Shown: positions 1 to 7,289, counted from the stretch's first letter. The stretch is 10,391 nucleotides of DNA from Bacillota bacterium (GCA_021793745.1 JAJYSD010000016.1:1-10391); one strand, 5' to 3'. Made by a program: numbers and translations. Notes: generated from the sequence alone by a model not told the origin.

Positions 1-55
1 ACCCAGGTATACATGAGCAATCATCCTTGCGAAATCGCCGATAGCGGCGAAAACC

Positions 56-95
56 GGGGTGCCAGATCGGTGATCCGGCACCCCCTTTTCCCGTT
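56..95. terminator. Hairpin, probable terminator at the left edge
   Basis: GGGGTGCC (56-63) pairs with GGCACCCC (77-84). An inner GATC/GATC stem caps it around a GGT loop, with one A:C mismatch. On the plus strand it is followed by CTTTTCCCGTTTTT, which suits an upstream plus-strand gene outside the window. On the minus strand it is followed by GGTTTTCG, so it could also end the YolD-like gene that stops at 107. A smaller perfect hairpin, TCGCCG-ATAG-CGGCGA (35-50), sits beside it. The direction of use is inferred. Confidence 0.6.
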
Positions 96-106
96 TTTCC
101 GGGTCT

Positions 107-454
107 TTATTCGGTCCATTCCCCGCCGGTCGCCGCTTCGGCTCCGACGATTTTGGACAGGGGAATCAACCGTTTTTCATCGCCGCTTTGAAGGATGATC
201 CATCCTTCGAGAGGATTGACGTTCAGGACGACCCCGGTGCGCCGCTTCGGGCCGTACTTGCTGGCGTAGGTCAATACAATCGGCTTTTTCTTCGCCCGGG
301 ACCATTGGATCGTCCGGTCGAGGGCCTCCAACTCGTCCGCCGCCAGTTCCGGCGGATGGTACTCCTTCGCCTTTTGCTTTTCTTCCAAGATCAGGTCCCG
401 GTGTTGCGGCAACAGGAGCCGGTGACCCTCCCACAGCTTGTTTCCCCGATCCAT
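107..454 (-). CDS. YolD-like family protein, SOS-regulated
   Basis: This encodes a 115-residue soluble protein with the YolD-family pattern. An N-terminal RG..LWEGHRLLLPQH segment (about 3-18) is followed by an acidic helix (about 30-50). A C-terminal beta-rich half contains VLTY, TGVVLNVNP and an ending that places the product in the small SH3-like YolD group. The start is clear: AGGTGAGG lies a few bases before the ATG at 454. In Bacillus, YolD-like genes are often LexA-controlled and sit beside Y-family DNA polymerases of the UvrX/YqjW type. Their biochemical role is not settled; a helper role in error-prone repair is the usual suggestion. Here no polymerase gene lies within the window, since the next gene upstream is a broken reductase. 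Any partner would have to be beyond position 1, past a probable terminator. The family call is from motif recall, not a search. Confidence 0.85.
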   Translation of the reverse strand: MDRGNKLWEGHRLLLPQHRDLILEEKQKAKEYHPPELAADELEALDRTIQWSRAKKKPIVLTYASKYGPKRRTGVVLNVNPLEGWIILQSGDEKRLIPLSKIVGAEAATGGEWTE

Positions 455-471
455 CGTTTCCTCACCTCAAT

Positions 472-500
472 ATTATAGGATACACGAACAAATGTTCGAA
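472..500 (-). promoter_or_regulatory. SigA-type promoter of the YolD-like gene
   Basis: On the minus strand a perfect TATAAT -10 (472-477) is preceded, after 17 bases, by TTCGAA (495-500), a weak -35. The predicted start site is about 10-15 bases before the ribosome binding site. The LexA box covers part of the -35 and the spacer, which would block polymerase. Confidence 0.7.
485..498. promoter_or_regulatory. LexA (DinR) operator / SOS box
   Basis: The 14-mer CGAACAAATGTTCG fits the Bacillus SOS box consensus CGAACRNRYGTTCG at every position. It lies inside the YolD-like promoter, between the -10 and -35. The outer CGAAC/GTTCG arms are perfectly symmetrical. This predicts repression by LexA and induction by DNA damage. 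Confidence 0.85.
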
Positions 501-586
501 TAGAAGCGGAAATTTGTTACATCCTGTGCGGGGAAACATAGAGAGAGGGTCCTCTGCCGGGAATACCGGTGACAAAGGGTGGGAAA

Positions 587-1585
587 TCACCTTCTCCGTC
601 TTGCCGGCTCCGACCGGGAGGGAGGGCGGAAATCCGGCGGAGGCGGTGGGAGGGGATTCGTTACCGTTTTCCGCAGGATGTCGTCGATGCGGGCGAAATC
701 CTGATGGGACAGCGACCAGCCGAAGACGCCGGGTACCTCGTCCAATTGATCCGGTCCCCACAGGGCGACCGTCACGCCGGGTTGTTGGAGGGTCCAACGG
801 ACGGCCAATTGGGTGACGGTGCGTCCCCTTTCCGCCGCCATTTTTTTCAGTTCCTCCGTTGCGGCGAGGTATTGGCGGAACCGCTCCCCTTGAAACATCG
901 GGTCATAGCGGCGGCCATCGTTTTCGGGAAAGGCGGCATTGGCGGAAAATTTTCCGGTGAGCAGCCCGCTGGCCAGGGTTCCCCAGGTGAGCGTTCGGAT
1001 GCCATGCCGGCGGCAGTGACGGAAAGACGTTTTGAGAAAATGCTGCTGGAACAGATGGAGCTGCAGTTGGTTTGTGTGGAGGGGGGCGACCTTTCGCCGC
1101 GCCTCCATTTGTTCCGGACGGAAATTGCTGACGCCGACGGTCCGGATCACGCCCTTTTTCGTACAGGAGAAGCAGCGTTTCCGCCGTCTCTTCGACCGGC
1201 GTTTCCGGGTCAGGCCAATGGATCTGATAAAGATCGATCCAGTCGGTCCGCAGGCGGCGCAGGCTTTGCTTGATTTCCTCCAGGATCCGCTTGCGCGATG
1301 CGTTGCACCACCCCATGCGCCGTCGCGTGTCCCGCTCGAGTCCGGCTTTTGTCGCGATTATCACCCGGTTTCGGTTGCGGGATTCCGCGAGGGCTTTTCC
1401 GATGATTTCTTCCGCCCGGCCGAACCCGTAGAGGGGGGCCGTGTCGATCAGGTGCCCAGATCGATGGCCCGGAGCAGGGCCTCAGCCACCTCCGATTCAT
1501 CCATTCCGTCTCACATCCATCCTCTCGTGCCCATACCGATCCGGGAGACCTCCAGTTCCGATGTTCCCAGGCGGGCATACTGCAT
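587..1585 (-). pseudogene. Aldo/keto reductase, frameshifted
   Basis: An NAD(P)H-dependent aldo/keto reductase can be traced through three successive minus-strand frames. It begins well: AGGAGG lies 7 bases before ATG at 1585, and the frame reads MQYARLGTSELEVSRIGMGT. It then meets a TGA at 1511-1513. The same frame resumes as DESEVAEALLRAIDLG and meets a second TGA at 1448-1450. A frameshift near 1455 restores LIDTAPLYGFG and carries to YQIHWPD. Another frameshift near 1151-1155 restores VIRTVGVSNF and carries to the end at 587. Codons for the catalytic Asp, Tyr (DTAPLY), Lys (ATKAG) and His (QIHWP) all remain. Small deletions relative to the usual family pattern (near GTW..GG and WG..PDQLDEVPG) also point to decay. 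Sequencing error could explain one shift, but hardly all of them. Confidence 0.85.
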
Positions 1586-1675
1586 CGCGATTCCTCCTCT
1601 TGCTGCCCTTTTTTCCAATTGATTGATTTTCCCTTTCCTAGCCGGCGAGCTTTTTTTCTTCCATGAAAATAGTCA

Positions 1676-1705
1676 TTGACGAAGAAAAAACGATTCCGCT
1701 ATGAT
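1676..1705 (+). promoter_or_regulatory. Promoter of the LacI-family gene
   Basis: TTGACG (1676-1681) and TATGAT (1700-1705) are separated by 18 bases, each one mismatch from consensus. The expected start site is near 1712, inside the operator palindrome. This layout excludes the in-frame ATG at 1676 as the protein start, because it would lie within the -35. Confidence 0.75.
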
Positions 1706-1712
1706 GATAGCG
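1697..1712. repeat. Dyad overlapping the -10 of the repressor promoter
   Basis: CGCTAT-GATG-ATAGCG is a perfect 6-base inverted repeat with a 4-base centre. It covers the TATGAT -10 and shares its last two bases with the CGAAAACGTTTTCG operator. It could be a second protein-binding site or chance symmetry; the sequence alone cannot decide. Confidence 0.4.
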
Positions 1713-1724
1713 AAAACGTTTTCG
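1711..1724. promoter_or_regulatory. LacI-family operator 1 (autoregulatory)
   Basis: CGAAAACGTTTTCG is a perfect 14-base palindrome with the central CG typical of LacI/GalR operators. It covers the predicted +1 region of the repressor promoter and touches the ribosome binding site. A near copy precedes the glycosidase gene. This suggests that the adjacent repressor controls itself. CcpA sites share the core but normally end TG...CA, which is not seen here. Confidence 0.8.
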
Positions 1725-1738
1725 GGAGGCTGGCATGG

Positions 1739-2755
1739 GTGGGTGTGACCATCAAAGATATCGCAAAACGGGCTGGGGTTTCCGTTACGACGGTATCCCG
1801 GGCGCTGAACGGCTATAAGGATATCCGTCCCGAGACGCGGGACCGCATCTTGCGCATCGCCGAAGAGATGAACTACCGCCCCAATGCCGTCGCCCGCAGT
1901 TTAGTGATGAAGCAGTCGCGGACCATCGGGTTGATCATCTCCGGATTGACCCGTTCCCGCGCCGGTCATGATCTGACTTTTAATATCATCTGCGGTGTGA
2001 ACGACCGGGCGACGGAGGCCGAATACGATCTGGTGTTATCGACGACGGACCCGTCGAGGCAGGAGCAGGTTCCCTACATGGAACTGTGCCGACGTCGGCA
2101 GTTGGACGGCGTGATCCTGATGGGCGTTAGGACGGACGATCCCTATCTGAAAGAAGTGCTGGAAGCCTCCGTGCCCTGTGTGCTGATCGATGTGCCGCTG
2201 GTGGGGGAGAAATGCAGCCACGTCACCTTGGACAACGAGCGGGGCGCCCGGTTGGCGGTACAGCATCTCATCGCCGAAGGCCACCGGCAAATCGGCATGA
2301 TCAACGGGCACGCCCAGGCCTTTGTCAGCCTGGAGCGGCTGAACGGATACCGGAACGCCCTGAAGGAGGCGGGCATCGAATACCGTCCCGAAAGGGTGTT
2401 CTTCGGGGACTTTGAAGAATCGTCGGGGCAGGAGGGGGTTCGCCACCTGCTCTCCCGCTTTCCGGAGACGACGGCGGTATTTTGCGCCAGCGATACGATG
2501 GCCATCGGGGCGATCCGGGAGTTGAAGGCGATGGGAAAGCGGGTTCCGGAGGATGTCTCGGTCATGGGGTTTGACGATATCGAGCTGGCTTCCTTCGTCA
2601 CGCCGCTGCTGTCCACGGTGCACCAGCCCTTTTACGAGTTCGGAACCCGGGCGGTCGACCTGTTGATCCGCCTGTTGAAGGGGGAACTCGGGACCGCCGA
2701 CGTGGTGGAGCCCCATTTGGCGATTCGGGAAAGCACGGCTCCACGCTGCCCGTGA
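1739..2755 (+). CDS. LacI-family transcriptional repressor
   Basis: This encodes a 338-residue DNA-binding sugar sensor. The N-terminal helix-turn-helix (about 4-24, VTIKDIAKRAGVSVTTVSRA) is followed by the hinge helix RPNAVARSL (47-55), with the minor-groove Leu in place. A periplasmic-binding-protein-like effector domain follows (about 62-338), ending with the typical MGFDDIELASFVTPLLSTV-type segment. The start is taken as GTG 1739, because GGGAGG (1724-1729) lies 9 bases upstream. GTG 1745 would be 15 bases away, and the ATG at 1735 is out of frame. The gene has its own promoter and operator, and a second operator lies 12 bases after its stop. No terminator separates it from the glycosidase gene, so readthrough is possible. 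It probably responds to the transported sugar or a breakdown product. The effector is unknown. Confidence 0.93.
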   Translation: MGVTIKDIAKRAGVSVTTVSRALNGYKDIRPETRDRILRIAEEMNYRPNAVARSLVMKQSRTIGLIISGLTRSRAGHDLTFNIICGVNDRATEAEYDLVLSTTDPSRQEQVPYMELCRRRQLDGVILMGVRTDDPYLKEVLEASVPCVLIDVPLVGEKCSHVTLDNERGARLAVQHLIAEGHRQIGMINGHAQAFVSLERLNGYRNALKEAGIEYRPERVFFGDFEESSGQEGVRHLLSRFPETTAVFCASDTMAIGAIRELKAMGKRVPEDVSVMGFDDIELASFVTPLLSTVHQPFYEFGTRAVDLLIRLLKGELGTADVVEPHLAIRESTAPRCP

Positions 2756-2766
2756 TCGCCTGGTTT

Positions 2767-2780
2767 CGGAAACGTTTTCG
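2767..2780. promoter_or_regulatory. LacI-family operator 2 (catabolic/transport operon)
   Basis: CGGAAACGTTTTCG matches operator 1 at 13 of 14 bases and sits in the 72-base gap between the repressor and the glycosidase. Downstream, CATAAA (2796-2801) is a possible -10 with no good -35. Transcription from there would begin near 2808, just ahead of the GGGGGGA and TTG used by the glycosidase. The site could also act as a roadblock to readthrough from the repressor gene. Confidence 0.75.
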
Positions 2781-2827
2781 GCAGGATGAGCGATTCATAA
2801 AAAATGATCGAGTGGGGGGAAACCGTT

Positions 2828-4921
2828 TTGACTCGCGTCATCAAAGAGGGGGATCTCTTTTTCTACTCGGATGATTACGGTGATCTGCTCGCCGGCGACG
2901 ACCGGGGGCTCGGGATGTTTACCCGGGATACCCGCCATTTGAGCCGTTTGGAGTGGAGACTGGAAGGGATTCCGACGGTACCCTTGGACGGCGAAGCCGA
3001 CGGGGCGACCAGCCGGTTCCGGTTTACCAACAAGGAAGGGACGGGCGAAGATGGAAACACCGTCGGTGAGGATTGGCTGGATATCACCCGGAAACGGTGG
3101 ATCTACGGCGGAGTGGTTTATGAAACCTTTTCCTTCGTCAACCGTGGCGATCGGCCGGTCCAGACCCGCCTGACGCTCTCCCTGGATGCCGACTTCGCCG
3201 ATATGTTCGTGGTGCGCGGTTGGAAGGGGCGCGTCGGGAAGCGGGAGGGCGTGGCCCGGACGGAGCAGGGCGTGCGCTTTTCTTATCGGGGAGTGGACGG
3301 AGCCCTGAGGACCACCGATGTGGAGACCGGCTGCAAGCATGCGGAGGTGGAGGAGGACGGAACGGTCCGGTTTCCGCTCCACCTGGAGTCGAATGTCTGC
3401 CGGTCGGTCCATATCCGGTATATTCCGGGCACCGACGGGGAGCGCCCCGAGGTGCTGGAGGAGCAACAGTCCCTGCTGAAGCTGGAGGAGAGCGAGCGGG
3501 AATGGTTTGTGGGCTCTCCCGAGGTGGACTCGGACTGGGATGATTTCAACCGGATGTTTGCCCGGGGGATGAAGGATTTGCGCATGCTTTTGACCGATCT
3601 GGGCGACGGTCCCTTCCCGGTGGCGGGACTTCCGCTTTATGCCGTTCCCTTCGGCAGAGACAGCCTGATCGCGGCGCTGCAGGCCCTTCCCGTCCGGCCG
3701 GAGGTGGCCCGGGGCACCCTTCGCATCCTGGCCAGGTATCAGGGGAAGAAGGAGGATGCCTGGAGGGATGAGGAGCCCGGGAAGATCCTTCACGAAATCC
3801 GGTTCGGCGAACTGGCCCGTTCCGGTCAGATTCCCTTTACGCCCTATTACGGGACCATCGATGCCACTCCGCTCTTTCTCATCCTGATCGCGGAGGTGTA
3901 TCGGTGGACCGGCGACCTGGACTTCGTGCGCGAGATGGTGCCCCACGCCCTGGAGGCGCTGGGCTGGATCGACCGGTACGGCGATCCGGCAGGAACCGGC
4001 TATGTCTCCTACGCCATGAAGTCCTCCAAGGGAATCCGAAACCAGGGTTGGAAGGATTCGGAGGACTCGGTGGTGCATCGGGACGGCCGGCTGGCCGATG
4101 CCCCGATCGCCCTGTCGGAGGTCCAGGGGTATGTCTATATGGCCAAAAAGCGGTGGGCGGAACTGTTCCTCCTGTTGGGGGACACCGAGCAGTCGGTGCG
4201 GCTGGACCGGGAAGCGGAGCAGCTGCGGGAGCGGTTCGCCCGGGATTTCTGGATGGAGGACGAGCAGTTTGTCGCCCTGGCCCTGGACGGGGAGGGGCGG
4301 CAGACGGGCACCGTCACCTCCAACCCCGGCCACTGCCTGATGACGGGGATCCTTCCGCCGGAGCAGGCGGAGCGGGTGGCCCGGCGCCTGGTGGAGCCCG
4401 ATCTCTTTTCCGGCTGGGGTGTCAGGACGAAGAGTTCCACCTGCGTCTCCTACGATCCGGACAGCTATCACAACGGCTCTGTCTGGCCCCATGACAATGC
4501 CCTGATCCTGATCGGTCTGAAGCGGCTAGGTTATCACCGGGAGGCGGAACGGATCATGCGGGGGCTGATCGAGGCTTCCCGTCACTTTGAACACCGGCTG
4601 CCGGAGCTTTTCTCCGGCCATGAGCGGGGGGATGGGGGGCCCCTTCCCTATCCGGTCGCCTGCTCTCCCCAGGCCTGGGCGGCGGGAACCGCCTTCACCA
4701 TTCTGCAAACGATCCTGGGGGTGGAGCCGGATCCCGTCAATCGGCGGACTCACCTCCATCCCGCCCTGCCGGAGGGGATGAACCGGCTGTCCGTCCGCCG
4801 CCTCCGGCTGGGGACGGGACTGCTGGACCTCACTCTGGTCCGGGACGGAAACGCCACCCGCACCTGGGTGGAGACCAACACCACGGGTTGGGACGTGGTG
4901 ATCCATCCCTGCACTCGGTGA
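2828..4921 (+). CDS. Amylo-alpha-1,6-glucosidase / glycogen-debranching-type glycosidase
   Basis: This encodes a cytoplasmic glycoside hydrolase of about 697 residues, with no signal peptide. The N-terminal region carries the GLGMFTRDTRHLS motif (27-39) typical of the GDE N-terminal-type beta domain. The C-terminal part is an (alpha/alpha)6-barrel with PFGRDS (about 273-278), NQGWKDSEDS (about 404-413), HNGSVWPHDNA (about 547-557) and PELFSGHERG (about 592-601). Acidic residues in these motifs are the likely catalytic ones. Databases often call such proteins glycogen debranching enzymes, but relatives in this fold act on other alpha-glycosides, so the substrate is open. TTG 2828 is preferred as start because GGGGGGA lies 7 bases before it and a start site near 2808 would suit it. 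ATG 2804 would add 8 residues but has only a distant AGGATGA. The gene heads the binding-protein and permease operon, which suggests that it hydrolyses the imported sugar. Confidence 0.85.
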   Translation: MTRVIKEGDLFFYSDDYGDLLAGDDRGLGMFTRDTRHLSRLEWRLEGIPTVPLDGEADGATSRFRFTNKEGTGEDGNTVGEDWLDITRKRWIYGGVVYETFSFVNRGDRPVQTRLTLSLDADFADMFVVRGWKGRVGKREGVARTEQGVRFSYRGVDGALRTTDVETGCKHAEVEEDGTVRFPLHLESNVCRSVHIRYIPGTDGERPEVLEEQQSLLKLEESEREWFVGSPEVDSDWDDFNRMFARGMKDLRMLLTDLGDGPFPVAGLPLYAVPFGRDSLIAALQALPVRPEVARGTLRILARYQGKKEDAWRDEEPGKILHEIRFGELARSGQIPFTPYYGTIDATPLFLILIAEVYRWTGDLDFVREMVPHALEALGWIDRYGDPAGTGYVSYAMKSSKGIRNQGWKDSEDSVVHRDGRLADAPIALSEVQGYVYMAKKRWAELFLLLGDTEQSVRLDREAEQLRERFARDFWMEDEQFVALALDGEGRQTGTVTSNPGHCLMTGILPPEQAERVARRLVEPDLFSGWGVRTKSSTCVSYDPDSYHNGSVWPHDNALILIGLKRLGYHREAERIMRGLIEASRHFEHRLPELFSGHERGDGGPLPYPVACSPQAWAAGTAFTILQTILGVEPDPVNRRTHLHPALPEGMNRLSVRRLRLGTGLLDLTLVRDGNATRTWVETNTTGWDVVIHPCTR

Positions 4922-4929
4922 AAACCTTT

Positions 4930-5008
4930 CGCCTTCGGGCGGGGGTTCACATACCCGGGACGGCCGGAAAGGAGCATCCGGACAGGGAGCGCGTTTCCTG
5001 CCGGATGC
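4930..5008 (+). other. Hairpin cluster between the glycosidase and binding-protein genes
   Basis: The 132-base gap holds two clear hairpins. CGCC-TTCG-GGCG (4930-4941) has a UUCG tetraloop closed by C:G, an exceptionally stable type. GCATCCGG (4974-4981) pairs perfectly with CCGGATGC (5001-5008), and an inner CAGG/CCTG extension follows a one-base bulge. GGGT/ACCC (4943-4956) could add a third. None is followed by a T-run, so these are more likely RNA stability or processing elements than terminators. No good promoter was seen here. Confidence 0.6.
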
Positions 5009-5053
5009 CCTCTCCGCCTTCGTCCGTCACTTACACCCCAAGGAGGGATGCAT

Positions 5054-6283
5054 ATGCGAATGCGTCGTTGGATGTCTTGGATCAGCTTGGTAGTGGCGAT
5101 TTCCTTTGTGTTGGCCGGATGCGGCGGGGGGAGTGAAGGGGCCTCCGGCGACGGGGGACCAGTGACGATCACCCTCGGCGGCGCCTTCTCCAGCCCGGCG
5201 GAGAAGAAGATCGTGGAGAAGCAGGTGGCCGCCTTTGAAAAGGAAAATCCGGACATCAAAGTGAAACTGCATTCGATCACCGATGATTATCTCCGGGAAA
5301 TGCAAACCTTGATCGCCGCCAAGGACGAACCGGACGTATTCTACCTGGACAGCATGCCGGCGCCCCAATTTATGAAGATGGGCGTGTTGGAACCCCTGGA
5401 TGAGTACATCAAGAAGAACAATGTGGATCTGTCCGCTTACGAGACGTCACTGGTGGAAGCTTTCCAATGGGAAGGGAAAACCTACGGGATTCCGAAGGAC
5501 TACAGCACCCTCGCCCTCTTCTACAACAAGAAAATGTTTGAAGAGGCGGGCGTCAAACCGCCAAAAACCTGGGACGAGCTGCGGAACGTGGCCAAAAAGT
5601 TGACCAAAGGCAATCAAAAGGGCCTCGCCCTGCATGCCAGCCTGGACCGTTACCAGCCGTTTTTGGTGCAAAACGGGGGTCAAGTGGTGGACAAGCAGGG
5701 GAATCCGACCCTGAACCATCCGGCTAACGCGGAGGCGCTGCAGTTCATCACCGACCTCTTCATCAAGGACAAGGTGGCGGACACGCCGGCCAACCTGGGA
5801 GTGGAATGGAACGGGGACGCCTTTGCTGAAGAGAAGGTGGCCATGGTGTTTGAAGGGGCCTGGATGATTCCCTTCCTGAAGGAGAAGGCCCCGGACCTGG
5901 AATACGGCATGGCGGAATTGCCCGTGAAGGAGAAGAAGAATTCCAACTTGGCGTTCACTGTGGCCTACGTAATGTCCAAAAACTCCGAGCACAAGGAGGA
6001 GGCCTTCAAGCTGCTGCAATTCCTCACCAGCGAAAAGGGGCAGCAATACGTGGTGGACGGCGGGTTGGCCATGCCTTCCCTCAAGTCGATGGGTGAGAAG
6101 TTCCTCGACAAGTATCCGGAGCGGGAGGCCTTCGTGAAGGCCGTCGAATATGCCGAGCCTTACCAATACGGCGAAAAGGGGAACGAACGGGTGGACGCCT
6201 TCAACAAGGCGGCGGAATCGGCCATTTTGAAGAAAAAGCCGGCCAAAGAGGCTCTGGATGAGGCGCAAAAACAACTGAAATGA
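5054..6283 (+). CDS. ABC transporter sugar-binding lipoprotein (family 1)
   Basis: This encodes a 409-residue extracellular solute-binding protein of the UgpB/MalE-like family. A positively charged N-terminus and hydrophobic segment end in the lipobox LAGC, with Cys23 as the lipidation site, so it should be anchored to the outer face of the membrane. The mature protein has the family pattern: VTITLGG, AFEKENPDIKV, DEPDVFYLDS, GKTYGIPKDYSTLALFYNK and TWDEL. Near the C-terminus are AFKLLQFLTSEKGQQ and a lysine-rich tail. ATG 5054 is chosen because AGGAGG (5041-5046) lies 7 bases before it. The ATG at 5048 directly abuts that ribosome binding site. It is flanked by hairpins on both sides, consistent with separate control of its level. 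Family members bind oligosaccharides, glycosides or glycerol phosphate; the ligand here is unknown. Confidence 0.93.
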   Translation: MRMRRWMSWISLVVAISFVLAGCGGGSEGASGDGGPVTITLGGAFSSPAEKKIVEKQVAAFEKENPDIKVKLHSITDDYLREMQTLIAAKDEPDVFYLDSMPAPQFMKMGVLEPLDEYIKKNNVDLSAYETSLVEAFQWEGKTYGIPKDYSTLALFYNKKMFEEAGVKPPKTWDELRNVAKKLTKGNQKGLALHASLDRYQPFLVQNGGQVVDKQGNPTLNHPANAEALQFITDLFIKDKVADTPANLGVEWNGDAFAEEKVAMVFEGAWMIPFLKEKAPDLEYGMAELPVKEKKNSNLAFTVAYVMSKNSEHKEEAFKLLQFLTSEKGQQYVVDGGLAMPSLKSMGEKFLDKYPEREAFVKAVEYAEPYQYGEKGNERVDAFNKAAESAILKKKPAKEALDEAQKQLK

Positions 6284-6291
6284 GCGCGGGA

Positions 6292-6325
6292 GGGATGGGA
6301 GGGCCATACTCCCATCCCCTTTCTT
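6292..6325 (+). terminator. Intra-operon attenuator after the binding-protein gene
   Basis: GGGATGGGAG (6292-6301) pairs perfectly with CTCCCATCCC (6309-6318) around a 7-base loop, followed by CTTTCTT. It starts 8 bases after the binding-protein stop and ends just before the AAAGGAGGT of the first permease gene. The T-run is short and interrupted, so partial termination or 3'-end protection is likely. Either would give more binding protein than permease. Confidence 0.7.
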
Positions 6326-6342
6326 GAAAGGAGGTCAGGCGG

Positions 6343-7275
6343 TTGAACGCGCAGCCAACCACCGTCGGGACGAAACCCGCCGCCCGGAGGAGGCGTTCGG
6401 GCCTGTTCAGCGATCCCCTCATGGGCTACCTGTTCACCCTTCCGGTGATCGTCTCCTTGTCCGTATTTTTGATCGGCCCCATCATCTACGCCTTTTTTCT
6501 CAGCTTTCAATCCTTTACTTTCCTGGATCCCGAAGGCGCCCAATTTGTCGGCCTGGACAATTACTTGAAATTGTTCGAGGATGAGCGCTTTCACCGGGCC
6601 CTCTTCAACACCAGCATCTATTCCCTGGGAGTGATCCCCGTCCAGGTGAGCATCGCCCTGGTGTTGGCCCTGATCGTCAACAGCAAAATCAAGGGGAAAA
6701 CCTTTTTCCGCGTGGCCTATTTCCTGCCCACGGTCACATCCACGGTGGCGGTCTCCGTCATGTTCCTCTTCCTCTTCAAAAAGGACGGGCTGTTGAACCA
6801 CTTTCTCGGCTGGTTCGGCATTCCGGCGAGGAGCTGGTTTGACGATGTCACCTTTGCGCTTCCCTCCATCATGGTGATGGCGGTATGGAGCACCGTGGGG
6901 CAGTTCATGGTGATCTATCTGGCGGGTCTGCAGGACATTCCCGACGATCTGTACGAAGCCGCCCAGATCGACGGGGCGAACCGCTGGCAGCAGTTCTGGT
7001 ACATCACACTGCCGATGCTGAAGCCCACCACCTTCTTTATCGTGGTGATGTCCATCATCGGGACCTTCCAGGTCTTCGACCAGATGTACGTGATCTCCGG
7101 CGGAGACGGAGGGCCCCTGGACGCCACGCTGACGGTGGTGCTCTACCTGTACAACAAGGCCTTTAAGGATTTCGAGATGGGCTATGCCTCGGCCATCGCC
7201 TTCTTCCTCTTTTGCGTCATACTGATCCTGACGCTGATCCAGCGGAAATTCTTCGGCGAAGAGATGCGCATGTGA
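6343..7275 (+). CDS. Sugar ABC transporter permease, MalF/UgpA type
   Basis: This encodes a 310-residue inner-membrane subunit of the importer. Six hydrophobic segments can be read: about 27-54, 88-112, 118-142, 172-196, 228-250 and 282-305. The cytoplasmic EAA loop, YEAAQIDGANRWQQFWYITL (204-223), followed by PMLKP, docks the ATPase. The start is TTG 6343, supported by a near-perfect AAAGGAGGT (6327-6335) with 8 bases between AGGAGG and the TTG. The N-terminal tail is basic (AARRRRS), as expected for the cytoplasmic side. It lies after the attenuator hairpin and 14 bases before the second permease gene. The two should form a heterodimeric channel. Confidence 0.92.
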   Translation: MNAQPTTVGTKPAARRRRSGLFSDPLMGYLFTLPVIVSLSVFLIGPIIYAFFLSFQSFTFLDPEGAQFVGLDNYLKLFEDERFHRALFNTSIYSLGVIPVQVSIALVLALIVNSKIKGKTFFRVAYFLPTVTSTVAVSVMFLFLFKKDGLLNHFLGWFGIPARSWFDDVTFALPSIMVMAVWSTVGQFMVIYLAGLQDIPDDLYEAAQIDGANRWQQFWYITLPMLKPTTFFIVVMSIIGTFQVFDQMYVISGGDGGPLDATLTVVLYLYNKAFKDFEMGYASAIAFFLFCVILILTLIQRKFFGEEMRM

Positions 7276-7289
7276 AGGGAGGGGACGTT

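Noticed and set aside
545..600. T-box-like AGGGTGG segment near the end of the pseudogene
   Set aside because: AAAGGGTGGGAA lacks the conserved ACCGCG continuation, and there is no specifier stem or downstream aminoacyl-tRNA gene.
569..1273. 234-codon plus-strand frame across the reductase pseudogene
   Set aside because: The opposite strand shows clear reductase motifs in three frames, while this translation shows none.
1711..1724. CcpA catabolite (cre) site
   Set aside because: The core is compatible, but the ends are CG...CG rather than TG...CA, and the paired copies flank a local LacI-family gene.
1676..1738. Longer start of the LacI-family gene at ATG 1676
   Set aside because: This ATG overlaps the TTGACG -35 and would add 21 non-family residues before the helix-turn-helix; GTG 1739 has the ribosome binding site.
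2795..4492. Long open frame (565 codons) on the minus strand across the glycosidase gene
   Set aside because: It mirrors a well-supported coding gene, its translation is rich in Pro, Gly, Arg and His without family motifs, and it has no ribosome binding site. It is a by-product of high GC at third positions.
4917..4932. Third LacI operator before the binding-protein gene (GAAAACCTTTCGC)
   Set aside because: Only the left half resembles the operator, and the palindrome is lost.
5447..6307. 286-codon minus-strand frame across the binding-protein gene
   Set aside because: It is the shadow of a solid lipoprotein gene; its composition is low in motif content and no start site is supported.
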